Assembly (NCBI RefSeq): GCF_000505545.1
Contig: NZ_AYTB01000008.1
Coordinates: forward strand, 682,001 to 746,000
Direction: 5' to 3'
Length of the DNA: 64,000 bases
Source: Kurthia huakuii LAM0618
GTDB lineage: Bacteria > Bacillota > Bacilli > Bacillales_A > Planococcaceae
Positions 47,156 to 57,038 of this stretch are shown in pieces. The stretch's first letter is position 1. Each line of letters begins with the position of its first letter. Under the pieces are notes generated by a model. The model ran no database searches, had not been told where the DNA came from, and saw nothing but the letters and a program-made list of their open reading frames with translations. The position numbers were made by a program, and so were the translations under genes.

Positions 47156-47836
47156 TTATAGTTCAACTTCATCTCCAGCTGAAAGCACTTTCACTTCTGC
47201 GGAATGAACTAAGTCCACAAAATCTTGAGGATTCTGTTTAATATACGGGAATGTGTTGTAATGAATCGGTACAACTGTTTTTGGCTTTAAAAACTCTACC
47301 GCTGTTGCTGCATCTTCAGGACCCATTGTAAAGTTATCGCCAATTGGTAAAAAAGCAACATCGATTGGATGACGTTCGCCAATTAACTTCATATCGCTAA
47401 ATAAAGCCGTATCTCCCGCATGATAAATCGTTGTTCCTTCGATAATTAATAAAATACCTGCTGGCATTCCTGTGTAGACAATTTGATTGTCTGCCGTTGT
47501 ATACGATGAGCCATGAAATGCCTGTGTTAGTTTTACTTTTCCAAAATCAAATTGTGCAGAGCCGCCGATATGTAGCGGATGGGTTTTTAATCCTTGCCAT
47601 GACAAAAATGTGCACAATTCATCGGCCGCAATAATGAGTGAATCATTCGCCTTCGCAATCTCTACAGTATCGCCTACATGATCATTATGGCCATGCGATA
47701 AAATAATGACATCCGGTTTTTGGTCTGCCACTTGTAAGTCTGTTAACCCATTCCCATTAATAAATGGGTCAATTAAAATCGTTTTGCCGGCTGTCTCAAT
47801 TTTCACAACGGAATGTCCATGATAAGTTACTTTCAT
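47156..47836 (-). CDS. UPF0173 metal-dependent hydrolase (YtkL-like)
   Basis: This metallo-beta-lactamase-fold protein of 226 residues begins [19 protein letters not shown]. It carries the metal motif [10 protein letters not shown], further His/Asp ligands in [11 protein letters not shown] and the final PIHYNTFP. It starts at the ATG at 47836 with TAGGAGGAG; longer frames to 47923 lack a ribosome site. It is divergent from the M24 peptidase gene. The substrate is unknown; family members are annotated only as hydrolases. Confidence 0.88.
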   Translation of the reverse strand: MKVTYHGHSVVKIETAGKTILIDPFINGNGLTDLQVADQKPDVIILSHGHNDHVGDTVEIAKANDSLIIAADELCTFLSWQGLKTHPLHIGGSAQFDFGKVKLTQAFHGSSYTTADNQIVYTGMPAGILLIIEGTTIYHAGDTALFSDMKLIGERHPIDVAFLPIGDNFTMGPEDAATAVEFLKPKTVVPIHYNTFPYIKQNPQDFVDLVHSAEVKVLSAGDEVEL

Positions 47837-48033
47837 TTTTTCTCCTCCTACAACTTTTTTTAATAGCATCATTACTATATTTAATTCGTTGTCGTTATCC
47901 ATTGTTCCTTTTTTTTGATACACTGTATAGTGAGCATTTTGTATATAACATAAAAGGTCTGAACAAAACGGTCCTTTTACTTTATACCCATTATGTGTGA
48001 GAACAACTCAATTTTCGTAAGGAGGGTTTTTCA

Positions 48034-49134
48034 TTGGCTACTAAAGTAGAAATGATTCAAACTTATTTAAAAGAACAAAATATCGATGCAGCATTCATCA
48101 CAACACCTGACAACGTATTTTATTTATCAGGATTTAAAAGCGATCCACACGAACGTTTATTAGGGATCATGGTCTTTAAAGATGCAGATCCATTTATGAT
48201 TTGCCCTAAAATGGAAGTACCTGACGCATTAGCAGCTGGCTGGGCTTTTAAAGCCGTTGGTCATGACGATAAAGAAAATGCGTGGGAAATTTTAAAAAAT
48301 ACAACAGCGCAATACGCGACTGTTCAAACTTTAGCAATTGAGAAATCACACGTAACTGTAGAACGTTTAGAATTATTAGAAGGTATTTTTTCTGGCGTAG
48401 CAATTAGCGGATTAGATACTAAAATCGCCGCTATGCGTCTTGTTAAATCTGAAGATGAACTTCAAAAAATGCGTGAAGCTGCTAAATTAGCAGACTATGC
48501 CATTCAAGTCGGTTGCGACGAATTAGCAGAAGGTAAAACAGAAATCGAAGTTTTATCTGCAATTGAAGCGGCTATCTTGAAAAAAGGTTACTACATGTCG
48601 TTTGACACAATGGTCTTAACAGGTCTTAATGCAGCATCTCCACATGGCACACCAGGCAATACAAAAATTCAAAAAGGCGATTTAGTGTTATTTGATTTAG
48701 GTGTTATCTATGAAGGTTACTGCTCAGATATTACACGTACAGTCGCATTTGGTGAGCCACGTAACGATGAGCAACGCGCAATTTATGAAGCGGTTCGTGC
48801 ATCAAACGAAGCCGCAATCAATGCCGTTAAACCAGGTGTTCGCGCAATGGACTTAGATAAAACGTCTCGCGATGTTATTGAAAATGCTGGTTACGGCGAA
48901 TATTACACGCACCGTATGGGCCATGGTTTAGGTATTAGCGTACATGAAGAACCATCTATGCATGGCGCCAACGAAAAAGAAGTTGTAGAAGGTATGGTAT
49001 TTACAATCGAACCTGGTATTTACAAAGGTGATGCAGCTGGCGTTCGTATTGAAGATGATGTCTATGTAACTGCAGATGGGGTTGATGTTTTAACTTCATT
49101 CCCAAAAGAATTACAAATCATCGAACCAAAATAA
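48034..49134 (+). CDS. M24-family Xaa-Pro aminopeptidase/dipeptidase
   Basis: A creatinase-like N-terminal domain (about 1-130, FITTPDNVFYLSGF) is followed by the pita-bread peptidase fold. Metal ligands lie in LVLFDLGVIYEGYCSDITR (two Asp), GHGLGISVHE (His), FTIEPGIY (Glu) and GVRIEDDV (Glu). The 366-residue length is usual. The start is TTG behind AAGGAGGG, which reads MATKVEMIQTYL. It should release proline-blocked N-terminal residues from short peptides in the cytoplasm. It is transcribed alone and shares a terminator with ald on the other strand. Confidence 0.92.
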   Translation: MATKVEMIQTYLKEQNIDAAFITTPDNVFYLSGFKSDPHERLLGIMVFKDADPFMICPKMEVPDALAAGWAFKAVGHDDKENAWEILKNTTAQYATVQTLAIEKSHVTVERLELLEGIFSGVAISGLDTKIAAMRLVKSEDELQKMREAAKLADYAIQVGCDELAEGKTEIEVLSAIEAAILKKGYYMSFDTMVLTGLNAASPHGTPGNTKIQKGDLVLFDLGVIYEGYCSDITRTVAFGEPRNDEQRAIYEAVRASNEAAINAVKPGVRAMDLDKTSRDVIENAGYGEYYTHRMGHGLGISVHEEPSMHGANEKEVVEGMVFTIEPGIYKGDAAGVRIEDDVYVTADGVDVLTSFPKELQIIEPK

Positions 49135-49146
49135 TTTAAACTGCAT

Positions 49147-49188
49147 AAAAAGAGGAGGAATCGCGTTTGGCGCAATTCCTCCTTTTTA
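49147..49188. terminator. Bidirectional terminator between the M24 peptidase gene and ald
   Basis: A long stem AGGAGGAATCGCG / CGCAATTCCTCCT (one mismatch) has A tracts left and T tracts right, serving the two convergent genes. Confidence 0.87.
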
Positions 49189-49190
49189 TG

Positions 49191-50309
49191 TTAATGATTT
49201 AACACAACATCTGCTGAAATGTAGTCATAGCCAAGCGCTTCTGCAACCGCTTCGAATGTTACATAACCATTCGCTACGTTTAAGCCTTTTTTTAAAGCTT
49301 CATTATCAAGCAATGCCTGTTCATATCCTTTATTCGCAATTTGTACTGCATATGGAATCGTATCATTCGTTAACGCGATTGTTGACGTACGAGGTACAGC
49401 ACCTGGCATATTTGCCACAGCATAATGCACGACACCATGCTTCACATACGTTGGGTCATCATGTGTTGTCACTCGGTCTGTTGTCGCAAAAATGCCACCT
49501 TGGTCAATCGCAATATCGACGATTACTGAGCCTGGCGTCATTGCTTGAATCATTTCTTCTGACACAAGCGTAGGTGCTTTTGCACCTGGAATCAATACCG
49601 CACCAACAACTAAATCCGCTTGAGCTACCGATTGTGCAATATTAAATGGATTAGACATCAATGTTTGCACAGCGCTACCAAAAATTATATCTAACTCGCG
49701 TAAACGAGCTGGATTAATATCTAAAATGGTTACTTGTGCGCCCATACCAATAGCAATCTTCGCAGCATTTTCGCCAGCTTGACCACCGCCAATAATCGTT
49801 ACTTGCCCACGTTCAACACCTGGTACACCACTTAATAAAATCCCTTTTCCACCATGAATTTTTTCTAAATACTGAGCACCAATTTGCGTCGCCATACGGC
49901 CTGCCACTTCACTCATTGGTGTTAAAAGTGGCAACGAACCATCTGCTAATTGTACTGTTTCATACGCAATAGCTGTTACTTTACTTTCAATTAATGCTTT
50001 TGTTAACTCAGGTTCTGGAGCTAGATGTAGATACGTAAATAAAATTAATCCTTCGCTAAAGAAACCATATTCTTGTTCAATAGGCTCTTTTACTTTCATG
50101 ACCATATCAACATTCCACGCTTCTGCTGCAGATTCGACAATACGTGCCCCTGCTGCTACATACTCTTCATCTGTAAATGCTGAACCAGCACCGGCAGTCG
50201 TTTCAACGACAATTTCATGTCCGAATGTTGTTAAGTGAACTACCCCAGCTGGCGTCATTGCCACACGATTTTCGTTGTTTTTAACTTCTTTAGGTACACC
50301 AATAATCAT
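49191..50309 (-). CDS. ald: Alanine dehydrogenase
   Basis: The enzyme deaminates L-alanine to pyruvate and ammonia with NAD. The N-terminal [20 protein letters not shown] holds the pyruvate-binding Arg, catalytic Lys lies near DMVMKVKEP, and the Rossmann segment is [22 protein letters not shown]. The 372-residue length is normal. ATG at 50309 matches the B. subtilis start. An ATG two codons upstream (50315) lies only four bases from GGAGG and is an alternative. The gene is monocistronic. Confidence 0.97.
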   Translation of the reverse strand: MIIGVPKEVKNNENRVAMTPAGVVHLTTFGHEIVVETTAGAGSAFTDEEYVAAGARIVESAAEAWNVDMVMKVKEPIEQEYGFFSEGLILFTYLHLAPEPELTKALIESKVTAIAYETVQLADGSLPLLTPMSEVAGRMATQIGAQYLEKIHGGKGILLSGVPGVERGQVTIIGGGQAGENAAKIAIGMGAQVTILDINPARLRELDIIFGSAVQTLMSNPFNIAQSVAQADLVVGAVLIPGAKAPTLVSEEMIQAMTPGSVIVDIAIDQGGIFATTDRVTTHDDPTYVKHGVVHYAVANMPGAVPRTSTIALTNDTIPYAVQIANKGYEQALLDNEALKKGLNVANGYVTFEAVAEALGYDYISADVVLNH

Positions 50310-50560
50310 TTGCATCAAGCCTCCAATAACTTCTTTAGTAAACGCTTCCATAGTGGATAAGCTATTCCATTGTAACATGTAGGATTTTTTTGAAAAACCT
50401 TTTTAATCAACTATTTCAATATAATGGTTAAATTGATATTATCATTGAATTGATGCTAATACATTCCCTATTTACTATGTTGTAAAAACATTTTTATAAA
50501 AAAAGTTCAATATTCCTTCAAATATCTGTTAATTTTTGTTCTATCTTTTACAAAAGAAGA

Positions 50561-50569
50561 TGTTATAAT
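50561..50569 (+). promoter_or_regulatory. Extended -10 promoter of the usp gene
   Basis: TGTTATAAT is a perfect extended -10 about 32 bases before the ATG. The -35 is weak. Upstream to 50310 the spacer is AT-rich and shows nothing else clear. Confidence 0.6.
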
Positions 50570-50601
50570 GTGGATATAACGTATTAGGGAGGAATTTAGT
50601 T

Positions 50602-51051
50602 ATGGCAACTTATAACAATATCGTAGTAGCAGTCGATGGTTCAGATGAAGCAAAATATGCATTCCACAAAGCAGTTGAGGTAGCAAAACGTAATGATGCG
50701 ACATTACATTTAGTAAACATCATTGATACACGTTCATTTGCTGCAATTGAAGCATACGACCGTTCAATTCAAGAACGTGCAAAAGAATTTGCTGAAGAAA
50801 AATTAAGCGAATACAAAGCTGAAGCAGAACAAGCTGGTGTTAAAGCTGAAGCTGTAATCGAATACGGTTCTCCAAAAACAATGATCACAAAAGAAATCTC
50901 TCAAAAAACTGAAGCAGATTTAATCATTTGTGGTGCAACTGGTCTTAACGCTGTAGAACGTTTCCTAATCGGTTCTGTATCAGCTAACATCGTACGCTCA
51001 GCAAAATGCGACGTATTAGTTGTTCGTACACCAAGCGAATTAGACGCTTAA
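50602..51051 (+). CDS. Universal stress protein (UspA family)
   Basis: This 149-residue Usp domain begins YNNIVVAVDGSDEAKYAF. It contains the ATP-binding signature G-x2-G-x9-G-S (GATGLNAVERFLIGSVS), so it is probably the nucleotide-binding subclass. The start is ATG with GGGAGGAA. It is a single gene with a strong ribosome site and a bidirectional terminator. Codon use leans to strongly favoured codons, suggesting high expression. The role in stress or energy limitation is by family only. Confidence 0.95.
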   Translation: MATYNNIVVAVDGSDEAKYAFHKAVEVAKRNDATLHLVNIIDTRSFAAIEAYDRSIQERAKEFAEEKLSEYKAEAEQAGVKAEAVIEYGSPKTMITKEISQKTEADLIICGATGLNAVERFLIGSVSANIVRSAKCDVLVVRTPSELDA

Positions 51052-51068
51052 TATTTGCCTAAAGCTAC

Positions 51069-51107
51069 AAAAAAAGAGGATGCCAGGAATGGCATCCTCT
51101 TTTTTTA
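51069..51107. terminator. Bidirectional terminator between usp and ytxK
   Basis: AGAGGATGCC / GGCATCCTCT is a perfect 10-bp stem with A and T tracts, placed between convergent genes. Confidence 0.88.
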
Positions 51108-52043
51108 TTTTTCTTCGTCTTTTTTCCATTGACGTACACGAGTAAAAAATTGTTCTAACACCTGTGGATTAGATAAACTTGGTACTTTCGCTAGCAAAAC
51201 ATCTTTCACTGGTTTTTCGGTGTCCGATTTCTTTTGTACGACAAAAATACTTTTCGCCATTTGTTCTTTTTTAAACAGTGTCGTTGGTAATTGTATCACT
51301 GCTTGAATCCACGTATTTGTTTTAATATACGTAAACAACTGACGCGCTTGCTCCGATTCAAAAATGGTACTCGGTACTAAGAAAAATGCATAGCCGCCAT
51401 CACGCAATTGATTGATGGATTTCTCAATGAATAAATGATGCGCATACGTCATGCCTTCTTCAGCATGAATGGCATAGTTAGCATTCGCATACTCTTCGTC
51501 TGGATAATAACCTACAGGTACATCACATACGACTGCGTCAACCGGATCAATCAACAATGGCATTAAAGTATTTTGATGATATAGCGCCACAGGTTGTTGC
51601 TGTAAATCTGCTGAAGCTGCTGCTAGTTGAATTAATAAATCATCAAGCTCTACACCAGCACCTGTAATTTGATCCCCAATTAAATTCATGACAGTTAATA
51701 ATAAATTGCCTGTTCCGACTGCCGGATCTAGCATTGTAATGGTTTCTTTTTTCATCAATGATTCTTCGAAAAATTGCTCAACTAAATAACCTACTAACAA
51801 CCCAAGTGAATCGGGTGTCATTTGATGATTCACTTGAGCACTTTCGCGCATACCTTTTAATAGAGCTAGCTGAATCCCTTTACGAATGTCATTGCGGTCC
51901 CATTCGCCTTCTGGTACGTGCTCGCCATCAAGCCAGCCATTTAATGCGACTAATACACCTTCTAAATAGGATACATTTTCAGCCTCTTGTACACTTCCTG
52001 CTGCACTATCAATAAACGTAAATAATTGTTCTATTTTTTCCAT
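51105..52043 (-). CDS. Class I SAM-dependent methyltransferase (YtxK)
   Basis: This is a Rossmann-fold methyltransferase related to N6-adenine DNA methylases. Motif I is MLDPAVGTGNLLLTVMN (about 101-117), and the catalytic motif IV reads DVPVGYYPD where true DNA methylases have NPPY. An all-helical N-terminal domain (about 1-85) precedes it. The 312 residues are close to B. subtilis YtxK. No restriction or specificity gene is nearby, so it is not a restriction system. The substrate is unknown. It is located just after tpx, as in B. subtilis. Confidence 0.88.
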   Translation of the reverse strand: MEKIEQLFTFIDSAAGSVQEAENVSYLEGVLVALNGWLDGEHVPEGEWDRNDIRKGIQLALLKGMRESAQVNHQMTPDSLGLLVGYLVEQFFEESLMKKETITMLDPAVGTGNLLLTVMNLIGDQITGAGVELDDLLIQLAAASADLQQQPVALYHQNTLMPLLIDPVDAVVCDVPVGYYPDEEYANANYAIHAEEGMTYAHHLFIEKSINQLRDGGYAFFLVPSTIFESEQARQLFTYIKTNTWIQAVIQLPTTLFKKEQMAKSIFVVQKKSDTEKPVKDVLLAKVPSLSNPQVLEQFFTRVRQWKKDEEK

Positions 52044-52069
52044 ATTTAAGTAATTTCTCCTTTAAACGT

Positions 52070-52106
52070 GAAAAAGATGTCCTCATCTAAATGTAAGAGG
52101 ACATCT
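52070..52106 (-). terminator. Intrinsic terminator of tpx
   Basis: AGATGTCCTC / GAGGACATCT (perfect 10-bp stem) is followed by a T-run on the minus strand. Confidence 0.85.
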
Positions 52107-52130
52107 CATTCAAAACGTCAGTAATAGCGA

Positions 52131-52631
52131 TTAAAGTGCTTTTAATGCTTCTAGCGCTTTATCGTAATCTGGGTGGTTTGTACCTTCAGATACATATTCC
52201 GCATATGTCACTTCGCTAGCTTCGTTAATTACGAAAATTGAGCGAGCTAGTAAGCGGTGTTCTTTCATGTGTACGCCATATGCATCACCAAATGATACTG
52301 CATAGTGATCTGATAATGTTTCAACATTTTCAACGCCTGCATTACCGCACCAACGTTTTTGAGCGAATGGTAAGTCTACAGAAACCGTTAAAACTTTATA
52401 ACCTTCTCCTAGTTCACTAGCTGCTTCGTTAAATTTGCGTGTTTGTTGGTCACAAACACCCGTGTCTAATGAAGGTACTACGCTAATTAATAATTTGTTA
52501 CCTGCGTAAGCTGCTAATGTTTTTTCTGCACGCGCATTATCAAGCACTTTAAAATCAGGTGCTTTGTCGCCTACTTTCACTTCTTGTCCAACTAGAGTGA
52601 CTGGGTTATTACCAAATGTTACTTGTACCAT
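52131..52631 (-). CDS. tpx: Thiol peroxidase
   Basis: This atypical 2-Cys peroxiredoxin reduces peroxides with thioredoxin. The peroxidatic Cys is C60 in [17 protein letters not shown] and the resolving Cys is C95 in [12 protein letters not shown]. It has 166 residues, starting at the ATG at 52631 with TAGGAGGCG. The frame to 52685 overlaps the RDD gene and lacks a ribosome site. The spore gene ytfJ and ytfI, between tpx and yteJ in B. subtilis, are absent. Confidence 0.97.
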   Translation of the reverse strand: MVQVTFGNNPVTLVGQEVKVGDKAPDFKVLDNARAEKTLAAYAGNKLLISVVPSLDTGVCDQQTRKFNEAASELGEGYKVLTVSVDLPFAQKRWCGNAGVENVETLSDHYAVSFGDAYGVHMKEHRLLARSIFVINEASEVTYAEYVSEGTNHPDYDKALEALKAL

Positions 52632-52668
52632 GTTCACAACGCCTCCTAAATGATCTATCCCAATTTTA

Positions 52669-53187
52669 CTAAACTTGACCTTCACCTTGCAACTCTTTTA
52701 CTTCAGGAAGCGGTGGAAGTTGTTGCTTTTTCACCACTTCAAACGTATTTTCCTGCACAACATGCGTATCTGCTAAATAATCATGAATCGCTTTATGCTG
52801 TGGTGTGATTGCGACAATAACATACAGCAATTGAATTGTTGCTGAAATATAGCGACCAAACCATTCGCGTACAAGCACAGTCGTCCATGATAATGGTGCT
52901 CCATAATCGCTTACAACTTGCAAACCAAAAATCATTTTCCCTAATGTTTGTCCTAGTAATTTCGTCATCAAAACAAAATAAAGATAAAATGCTAATCCAG
53001 CAACGATGTTTTCTAAACTAAATACCCATACCGTTACGTCATCGAGTCCTGTTAGGCGAAATAAATTGTGCACGATCAACAGCTTTAATACAGCCCAAAT
53101 CAACAAGACATCAACCGTATAGGCACATAGGCGAATCCAAAAACCGGCCGCTTTTGCTTCATACGTTGTATCGTAAGTTTGCTCCAT
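52669..53187 (-). CDS. RDD-family membrane protein (YteJ-like)
   Basis: This 172-residue protein has three predicted membrane spans within an RDD domain. The first span contains the [19 protein letters not shown] segment, whose Arg and Asp give the family name. The later spans read [13 protein letters not shown] and a C-terminal one near [14 protein letters not shown] charged tail follows. It lies between sppA and tpx (gaps of 11 and 37 bases). Small solute or ion transport has been proposed for some RDD proteins; no function is assigned here. Confidence 0.88.
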   Translation of the reverse strand: MEQTYDTTYEAKAAGFWIRLCAYTVDVLLIWAVLKLLIVHNLFRLTGLDDVTVWVFSLENIVAGLAFYLYFVLMTKLLGQTLGKMIFGLQVVSDYGAPLSWTTVLVREWFGRYISATIQLLYVIVAITPQHKAIHDYLADTHVVQENTFEVVKKQQLPPLPEVKELQGEGQV

Positions 53188-53198
53188 GATTCGCCCTC

Positions 53199-54218
53199 CT
53201 ACTCTTCACCATATAAGTACATCATACGCGGTGCACTATTGTAGTTTGCTAATAGTTTACCGATAATTTGTGCATCTGCAGAACCAGAGAAAATGGCGCC
53301 TGCTTTTGTTGCAAACATCGATGTCCAGTCAGTCGTCGTATCATATTCAAACACTTGTGCACCGTTTAAATTATAATCTTTTTTCATTGCAGCGATTGCG
53401 TCTTCTTCATAGCCTAATTCATCAACTAAGCCTACTTTTTTAGCTTGGGAACCGCTATAAATACGACCGTCTGCTAATTTTTTAACTTCTGCTTTTGGCA
53501 TATCGCGGCCATCAACAATCACATTTAAAAACCGATTATACGATTCATTAATCATGTCTTGTAAAATTTTGCGCTCATCCTTCGTCATTTCACGAGAGCC
53601 ACTCATAATATCTTTATAAGGACCCGTTTTAATTGTTTCAAATTCAATACCATATTTTTCAGCTAGTTTTGAATAATTCACACCTTGCATAATGACACCA
53701 ATCGAACCGGTCATCGTTTCTTCATCAGCAAAAATTTTATCTGCTGGCGCTGAAATATAATAACCTCCTGAAGCAGCCATTGAACCCATCGATGCATAAA
53801 CTGGAATTTTACGGTCTTTTTGAATCTCTTTAATTGCCTCATAAATTTGCTTAGATTCTACAACGCCACCACCGGGAGAGTTGACACTTAAAATAATCCC
53901 TTTTACGCTTTCATCTTCTTTAACAGCTTCAAGTTGCTTTAAAAATGCTTGATGATTATACGCTTCAGATGATAAGAATGATGATGACTCTCCCGTATCT
54001 TGAATCGTGCCATTTACTGTTAATACCGCAATACGCGATGTTGGATTACCTGCTGTTGTTGTTGTTTCAGCTAATGCTCCATCGGTCGTATCACTAACGA
54101 GCGATGTTACTTGCTCGCTAAAATTTTGTGACATAAGTGATGTCATCGCTGTAATACCTGTTGAAGCGACAAATAAGAAAATCGCGATTCCTACTGCCCA
54201 CCAACGCTTTGCATTCAT
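53199..54218 (-). CDS. sppA: Signal peptide peptidase SppA
   Basis: This membrane serine protease degrades cleaved signal peptides and, in B. subtilis, protects against lantibiotics. An N-terminal membrane anchor (about 6-27) precedes a ClpP-like domain. The nucleophile is S150 in SMGSMAASGGYYIS and the general-base Lys is K202 in KTGPYKDIMSGS, closely matching S147/K199 of B. subtilis. The start is ATG at 54218 behind AAAGGGG, giving 339 residues. It lies downstream of rarD by 18 bases. Confidence 0.95.
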   Translation of the reverse strand: MNAKRWWAVGIAIFLFVASTGITAMTSLMSQNFSEQVTSLVSDTTDGALAETTTTAGNPTSRIAVLTVNGTIQDTGESSSFLSSEAYNHQAFLKQLEAVKEDESVKGIILSVNSPGGGVVESKQIYEAIKEIQKDRKIPVYASMGSMAASGGYYISAPADKIFADEETMTGSIGVIMQGVNYSKLAEKYGIEFETIKTGPYKDIMSGSREMTKDERKILQDMINESYNRFLNVIVDGRDMPKAEVKKLADGRIYSGSQAKKVGLVDELGYEEDAIAAMKKDYNLNGAQVFEYDTTTDWTSMFATKAGAIFSGSADAQIIGKLLANYNSAPRMMYLYGEE

Positions 54219-54236
54219 AATGTAAACCCCTTTCAA

Positions 54237-55130
54237 TTAATGATGCTTCCGTACCTCTACAATCGTTGATACCGAGAAAATAATTAGTGCAATCCAAATA
54301 AAACCGAATGATATCATTTCCACCGGGCCAAATGTTTCACCATATACAAATACACCTAATAATAATGTCATTGTTGGCGCTACATATTGAATGAAGCCAA
54401 CAAGATATAACGGTATTTTTTGTGCGCCTACTGCAAATAAAATAAGCGGAATCGCTGTTACAGCACCACCACCGATTAAGAGAACAGTTGTCTTTAAGTC
54501 TACCATACCAAAGGACATTTTTCCTTCGCTTGCTAAATACGCATAATATAGTAATGCAACTGGCACGACAAATGCTGTTTCAATGACTAACCCACGTGTC
54601 GCATCCAATTGAATGCGTTTTTTCAGCAAACCATAAAAACCAAATGATAGCGCTAAACCAAATGCTACATACGGAATTGTACCGTAATTAGCAATCATAA
54701 TGACAACGCCAATTAACGCAATGACAACGCCTAAAATTTGCGCCTTTGCAAGACGTTCTTTTAAAAAGATAATGCCTAGTAAAATTGATATAATTGGATT
54801 TAAATAGTATCCAAGACTCGTTTCTAAAATATGATTGTTATTGACTGCCCAAATGTATAAAAACCAATTGAACGTCACTAAATATGCAGCGACGGCTAGC
54901 GTCCAAAACGTTTTTTGATGTTGCCATAATTCTTTGACATCACGTACAAGTTGATGCCCTTTTCGTAAAACAAAAACAAATAATAACGTGAGCATAAAAC
55001 TCCAAATAACTCGACTTGCTAAAATTTCTGTGCTGTCTACATGCGTTAGCGCTTTCCAATACAGTGGAAATAACCCCCACAGTACATACGCAATAAACGC
55101 TGCAATCATCCCTTGTTTGTCATACTGCAT
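54237..55130 (-). CDS. rarD: RarD-type EamA transporter
   Basis: This is a ten-span inner membrane protein of the drug/metabolite transporter superfamily. It begins GMIAAFIAYVLWGLFPLYWKAL, the RarD signature, with a second EamA half from about residue 150. It has 297 residues, starting at ATG 55130 with AAGGAG. Substrates of RarD proteins are not established. It heads the rarD-sppA-RDD-tpx run. Confidence 0.92.
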   Translation of the reverse strand: MQYDKQGMIAAFIAYVLWGLFPLYWKALTHVDSTEILASRVIWSFMLTLLFVFVLRKGHQLVRDVKELWQHQKTFWTLAVAAYLVTFNWFLYIWAVNNNHILETSLGYYLNPIISILLGIIFLKERLAKAQILGVVIALIGVVIMIANYGTIPYVAFGLALSFGFYGLLKKRIQLDATRGLVIETAFVVPVALLYYAYLASEGKMSFGMVDLKTTVLLIGGGAVTAIPLILFAVGAQKIPLYLVGFIQYVAPTMTLLLGVFVYGETFGPVEMISFGFIWIALIIFSVSTIVEVRKHH

Positions 55131-55195
55131 TATTGCATCTCCTTTTTGAATTAATGCATTCATTATAGAGAGATTATTTCACAAAAGTAAATAGC

Positions 55196-55236
55196 AAAAA
55201 GCAGGTCCATGTGTGAGAGAACACGAACCTGCTTTC
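55196..55236 (-). terminator. Intrinsic terminator of the acyl-CoA ligase gene
   Basis: AAAGCAGGT / ACCTGCTTT with further GTGT/ACAC pairing is followed by a T-run on the minus strand. Confidence 0.84.
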
Positions 55237-55248
55237 TAAGCATGCGAT

Positions 55249-56820
55249 TTATTTTTGATATTCCGCTTCGCGCAATTCAATACGACGAATTTTTCCTGAA
55301 GCTGTTTTTGGCAGCTCCTCAATAAATTCAATGGCGCGAGGATATTTATATGGTGCTGTATGCTCTTTAACGAAGCTTTGTAATTCTTTAATAAACGCTG
55401 GATCTTCCCGACGACTTGCATCTTTTAACACCACAAATGCTTTTACAATCGACCCACGTAACTCATGCGGACTTGCGACAACAGCGCACTCTGCAATTGC
55501 AGGGTGTTTCACAAGTGCATCTTCGACTTCGAATGGCCCAATTGTATAGCCGGAACTAATGATAATGTCATCGCGGCGCCCTTCAAACCAAAAATAACCA
55601 TCATCGTCTTTACGTGCACGGTCGCCTGTAATATAGTATTCGCCAATATATTGTTGTGCCGTACGCTCTGGGTCTTCAAAATATTCTTTGAATAAAGCTG
55701 GCGTCGTTTTATGCACTGCAATATTCCCAACAACACCCGGTAAGCAAGGTTCGCCATCTTCATTAATAATTTCGACAATATTTCCTGGCGTTGGGCGTCC
55801 CATTGAACCTGGGCGCGGCTCCATTCCAAGCATTGTACCAACAAGTAACGTATTTTCTGTTTGGCCATAGCCATCGCGCACAAGAATATTAAATTCGCGC
55901 TTAAATGTATCGACTACTTCAACATTTAACGGTTCCCCTGCAGATACGGCACTTTTTAAATTGCTTAAATCATAATCATGTAGATTCTCAATTTTTGACA
56001 TAATACGATATTCTGTAGGCGTGCAGCACAATGCTTCCACCTTATAATCTTGTAACAGCTGTAAGTATTTATGCGCTTCAAAATGTCCATTGTAAATAAA
56101 ACCAATCGCTCCTGTACCGAGCACAGATAAAAACGGACTCCAAATCCACTTTTGCCAACCCGGACTCGCCGTTGCCCAAACAATGCGACCTTCTTCTGCT
56201 CCTAGCCATGCACGCGATGCAGTTCGTAAATGAGCATAAGCCCATGAATGCGTATGAACAGCTGCTTTAGGGTTTCCAGTTGTTCCGCTTGTGTATGACA
56301 AGAATACGGTGTCGTTGCTATTCGTTTCAACCACGTCAAATGTTTCACTAAAATTATCAGCAATCGTTGAAAGATTCATCCAACCATCGGCTTCGCCAAT
56401 CGTGAATTTTTTAACACCTTCTACGTGTGCAGCATGTTCAAATTCATCAACAAGCGGCGCATATGCGACAACTGCTTTTGCGCGGCTATGTGTAATTCGA
56501 TAATCAATGTCTTTTGCACGTAACATTTCTGAGCTTGGAATCACAATAATACCTACTTGAATAGCTGCTAAGTAAATTGTGTATGCCTGAATAAGACGTG
56601 GTACCATAACAAGCATGACGTCACCCTTTTGTAACCCTTGTGCTTGTAATGCGTGCGATACTTTATTTGCACGTTTCATCAAATCGTCATATGAAATTTG
56701 ATTTTTGTTACCCGCTTCATCTTCGTAAATTAGTGCTGTACGGTTTTCCCCAGTTGCAAATCGACGAATTTCCTCCGCTAAATTATAGCGTTGTGGTGCG
56801 ATAAGATCTTTTTGTTCCAT
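55249..56820 (-). CDS. Acyl-CoA ligase (medium-chain/acetate family, YtcI-like)
   Basis: This adenylate-forming enzyme activates a carboxylic acid with ATP and joins it to CoA. Motifs in order are FLSYTSGTTGNPKAAVHTH (P-loop-like), DGYGQTEN, ITGDRARKDDDGYFWFEGRRD (hinge) and PKTASGKIRR (catalytic Lys). The 523 residues and overall pattern are closest to the AcsM/acetyl-CoA synthetase-like group. It starts at ATG 56820 behind AGGGGGAG. A FapR-like palindrome upstream suggests a fatty acid substrate; chain length is not predictable. Confidence 0.9.
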   Translation of the reverse strand: MEQKDLIAPQRYNLAEEIRRFATGENRTALIYEDEAGNKNQISYDDLMKRANKVSHALQAQGLQKGDVMLVMVPRLIQAYTIYLAAIQVGIIVIPSSEMLRAKDIDYRITHSRAKAVVAYAPLVDEFEHAAHVEGVKKFTIGEADGWMNLSTIADNFSETFDVVETNSNDTVFLSYTSGTTGNPKAAVHTHSWAYAHLRTASRAWLGAEEGRIVWATASPGWQKWIWSPFLSVLGTGAIGFIYNGHFEAHKYLQLLQDYKVEALCCTPTEYRIMSKIENLHDYDLSNLKSAVSAGEPLNVEVVDTFKREFNILVRDGYGQTENTLLVGTMLGMEPRPGSMGRPTPGNIVEIINEDGEPCLPGVVGNIAVHKTTPALFKEYFEDPERTAQQYIGEYYITGDRARKDDDGYFWFEGRRDDIIISSGYTIGPFEVEDALVKHPAIAECAVVASPHELRGSIVKAFVVLKDASRREDPAFIKELQSFVKEHTAPYKYPRAIEFIEELPKTASGKIRRIELREAEYQK

Positions 56821-56883
56821 ATGAACTCCCCCTAAATAATAACTCGATTCGTTTATCAATTAACCACATACTAACACTAAACA

Positions 56884-56900
56884 TTAGTACCTTGTACTAA
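56884..56900. promoter_or_regulatory. FapR-like operator upstream of the acyl-CoA ligase gene
   Basis: TTAGTACCTTGTACTAA is a perfect inverted repeat (7-base arms, 3-base centre) that closely resembles the FapR box of Bacillales (TTAGTACCT...). FapR represses lipid synthesis genes unless malonyl-CoA is high. The match is from memory of the consensus. Confidence 0.6.
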
Positions 56901-56990
56901 CATTTGTCATATAAAAATCGTTGGAATTTTTATACAATTCTATTTTACATCTATTTTCTCGAAAAAGGAATATTTTTCTGTTTAAAACAC

Positions 56991-57020
56991 AAAAAATCCA
57001 TAAAATAAATTTTATGGATT
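56991..57020 (-). terminator. Intrinsic terminator of thiI
   Basis: ATCCATAAAA / TTTTATGGAT (perfect 10-bp stem) is followed by a T-run on the minus strand. Confidence 0.83.
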
Positions 57021-57038
57021 CCGAAAAAAGTTTTACTT

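Noticed and set aside
51105-52043. Possible restriction-modification methyltransferase
   Set aside because: Motif IV is DVPVGYYP rather than NPPY, no restriction or specificity gene is nearby, and the position next to tpx is that of the housekeeping gene ytxK.
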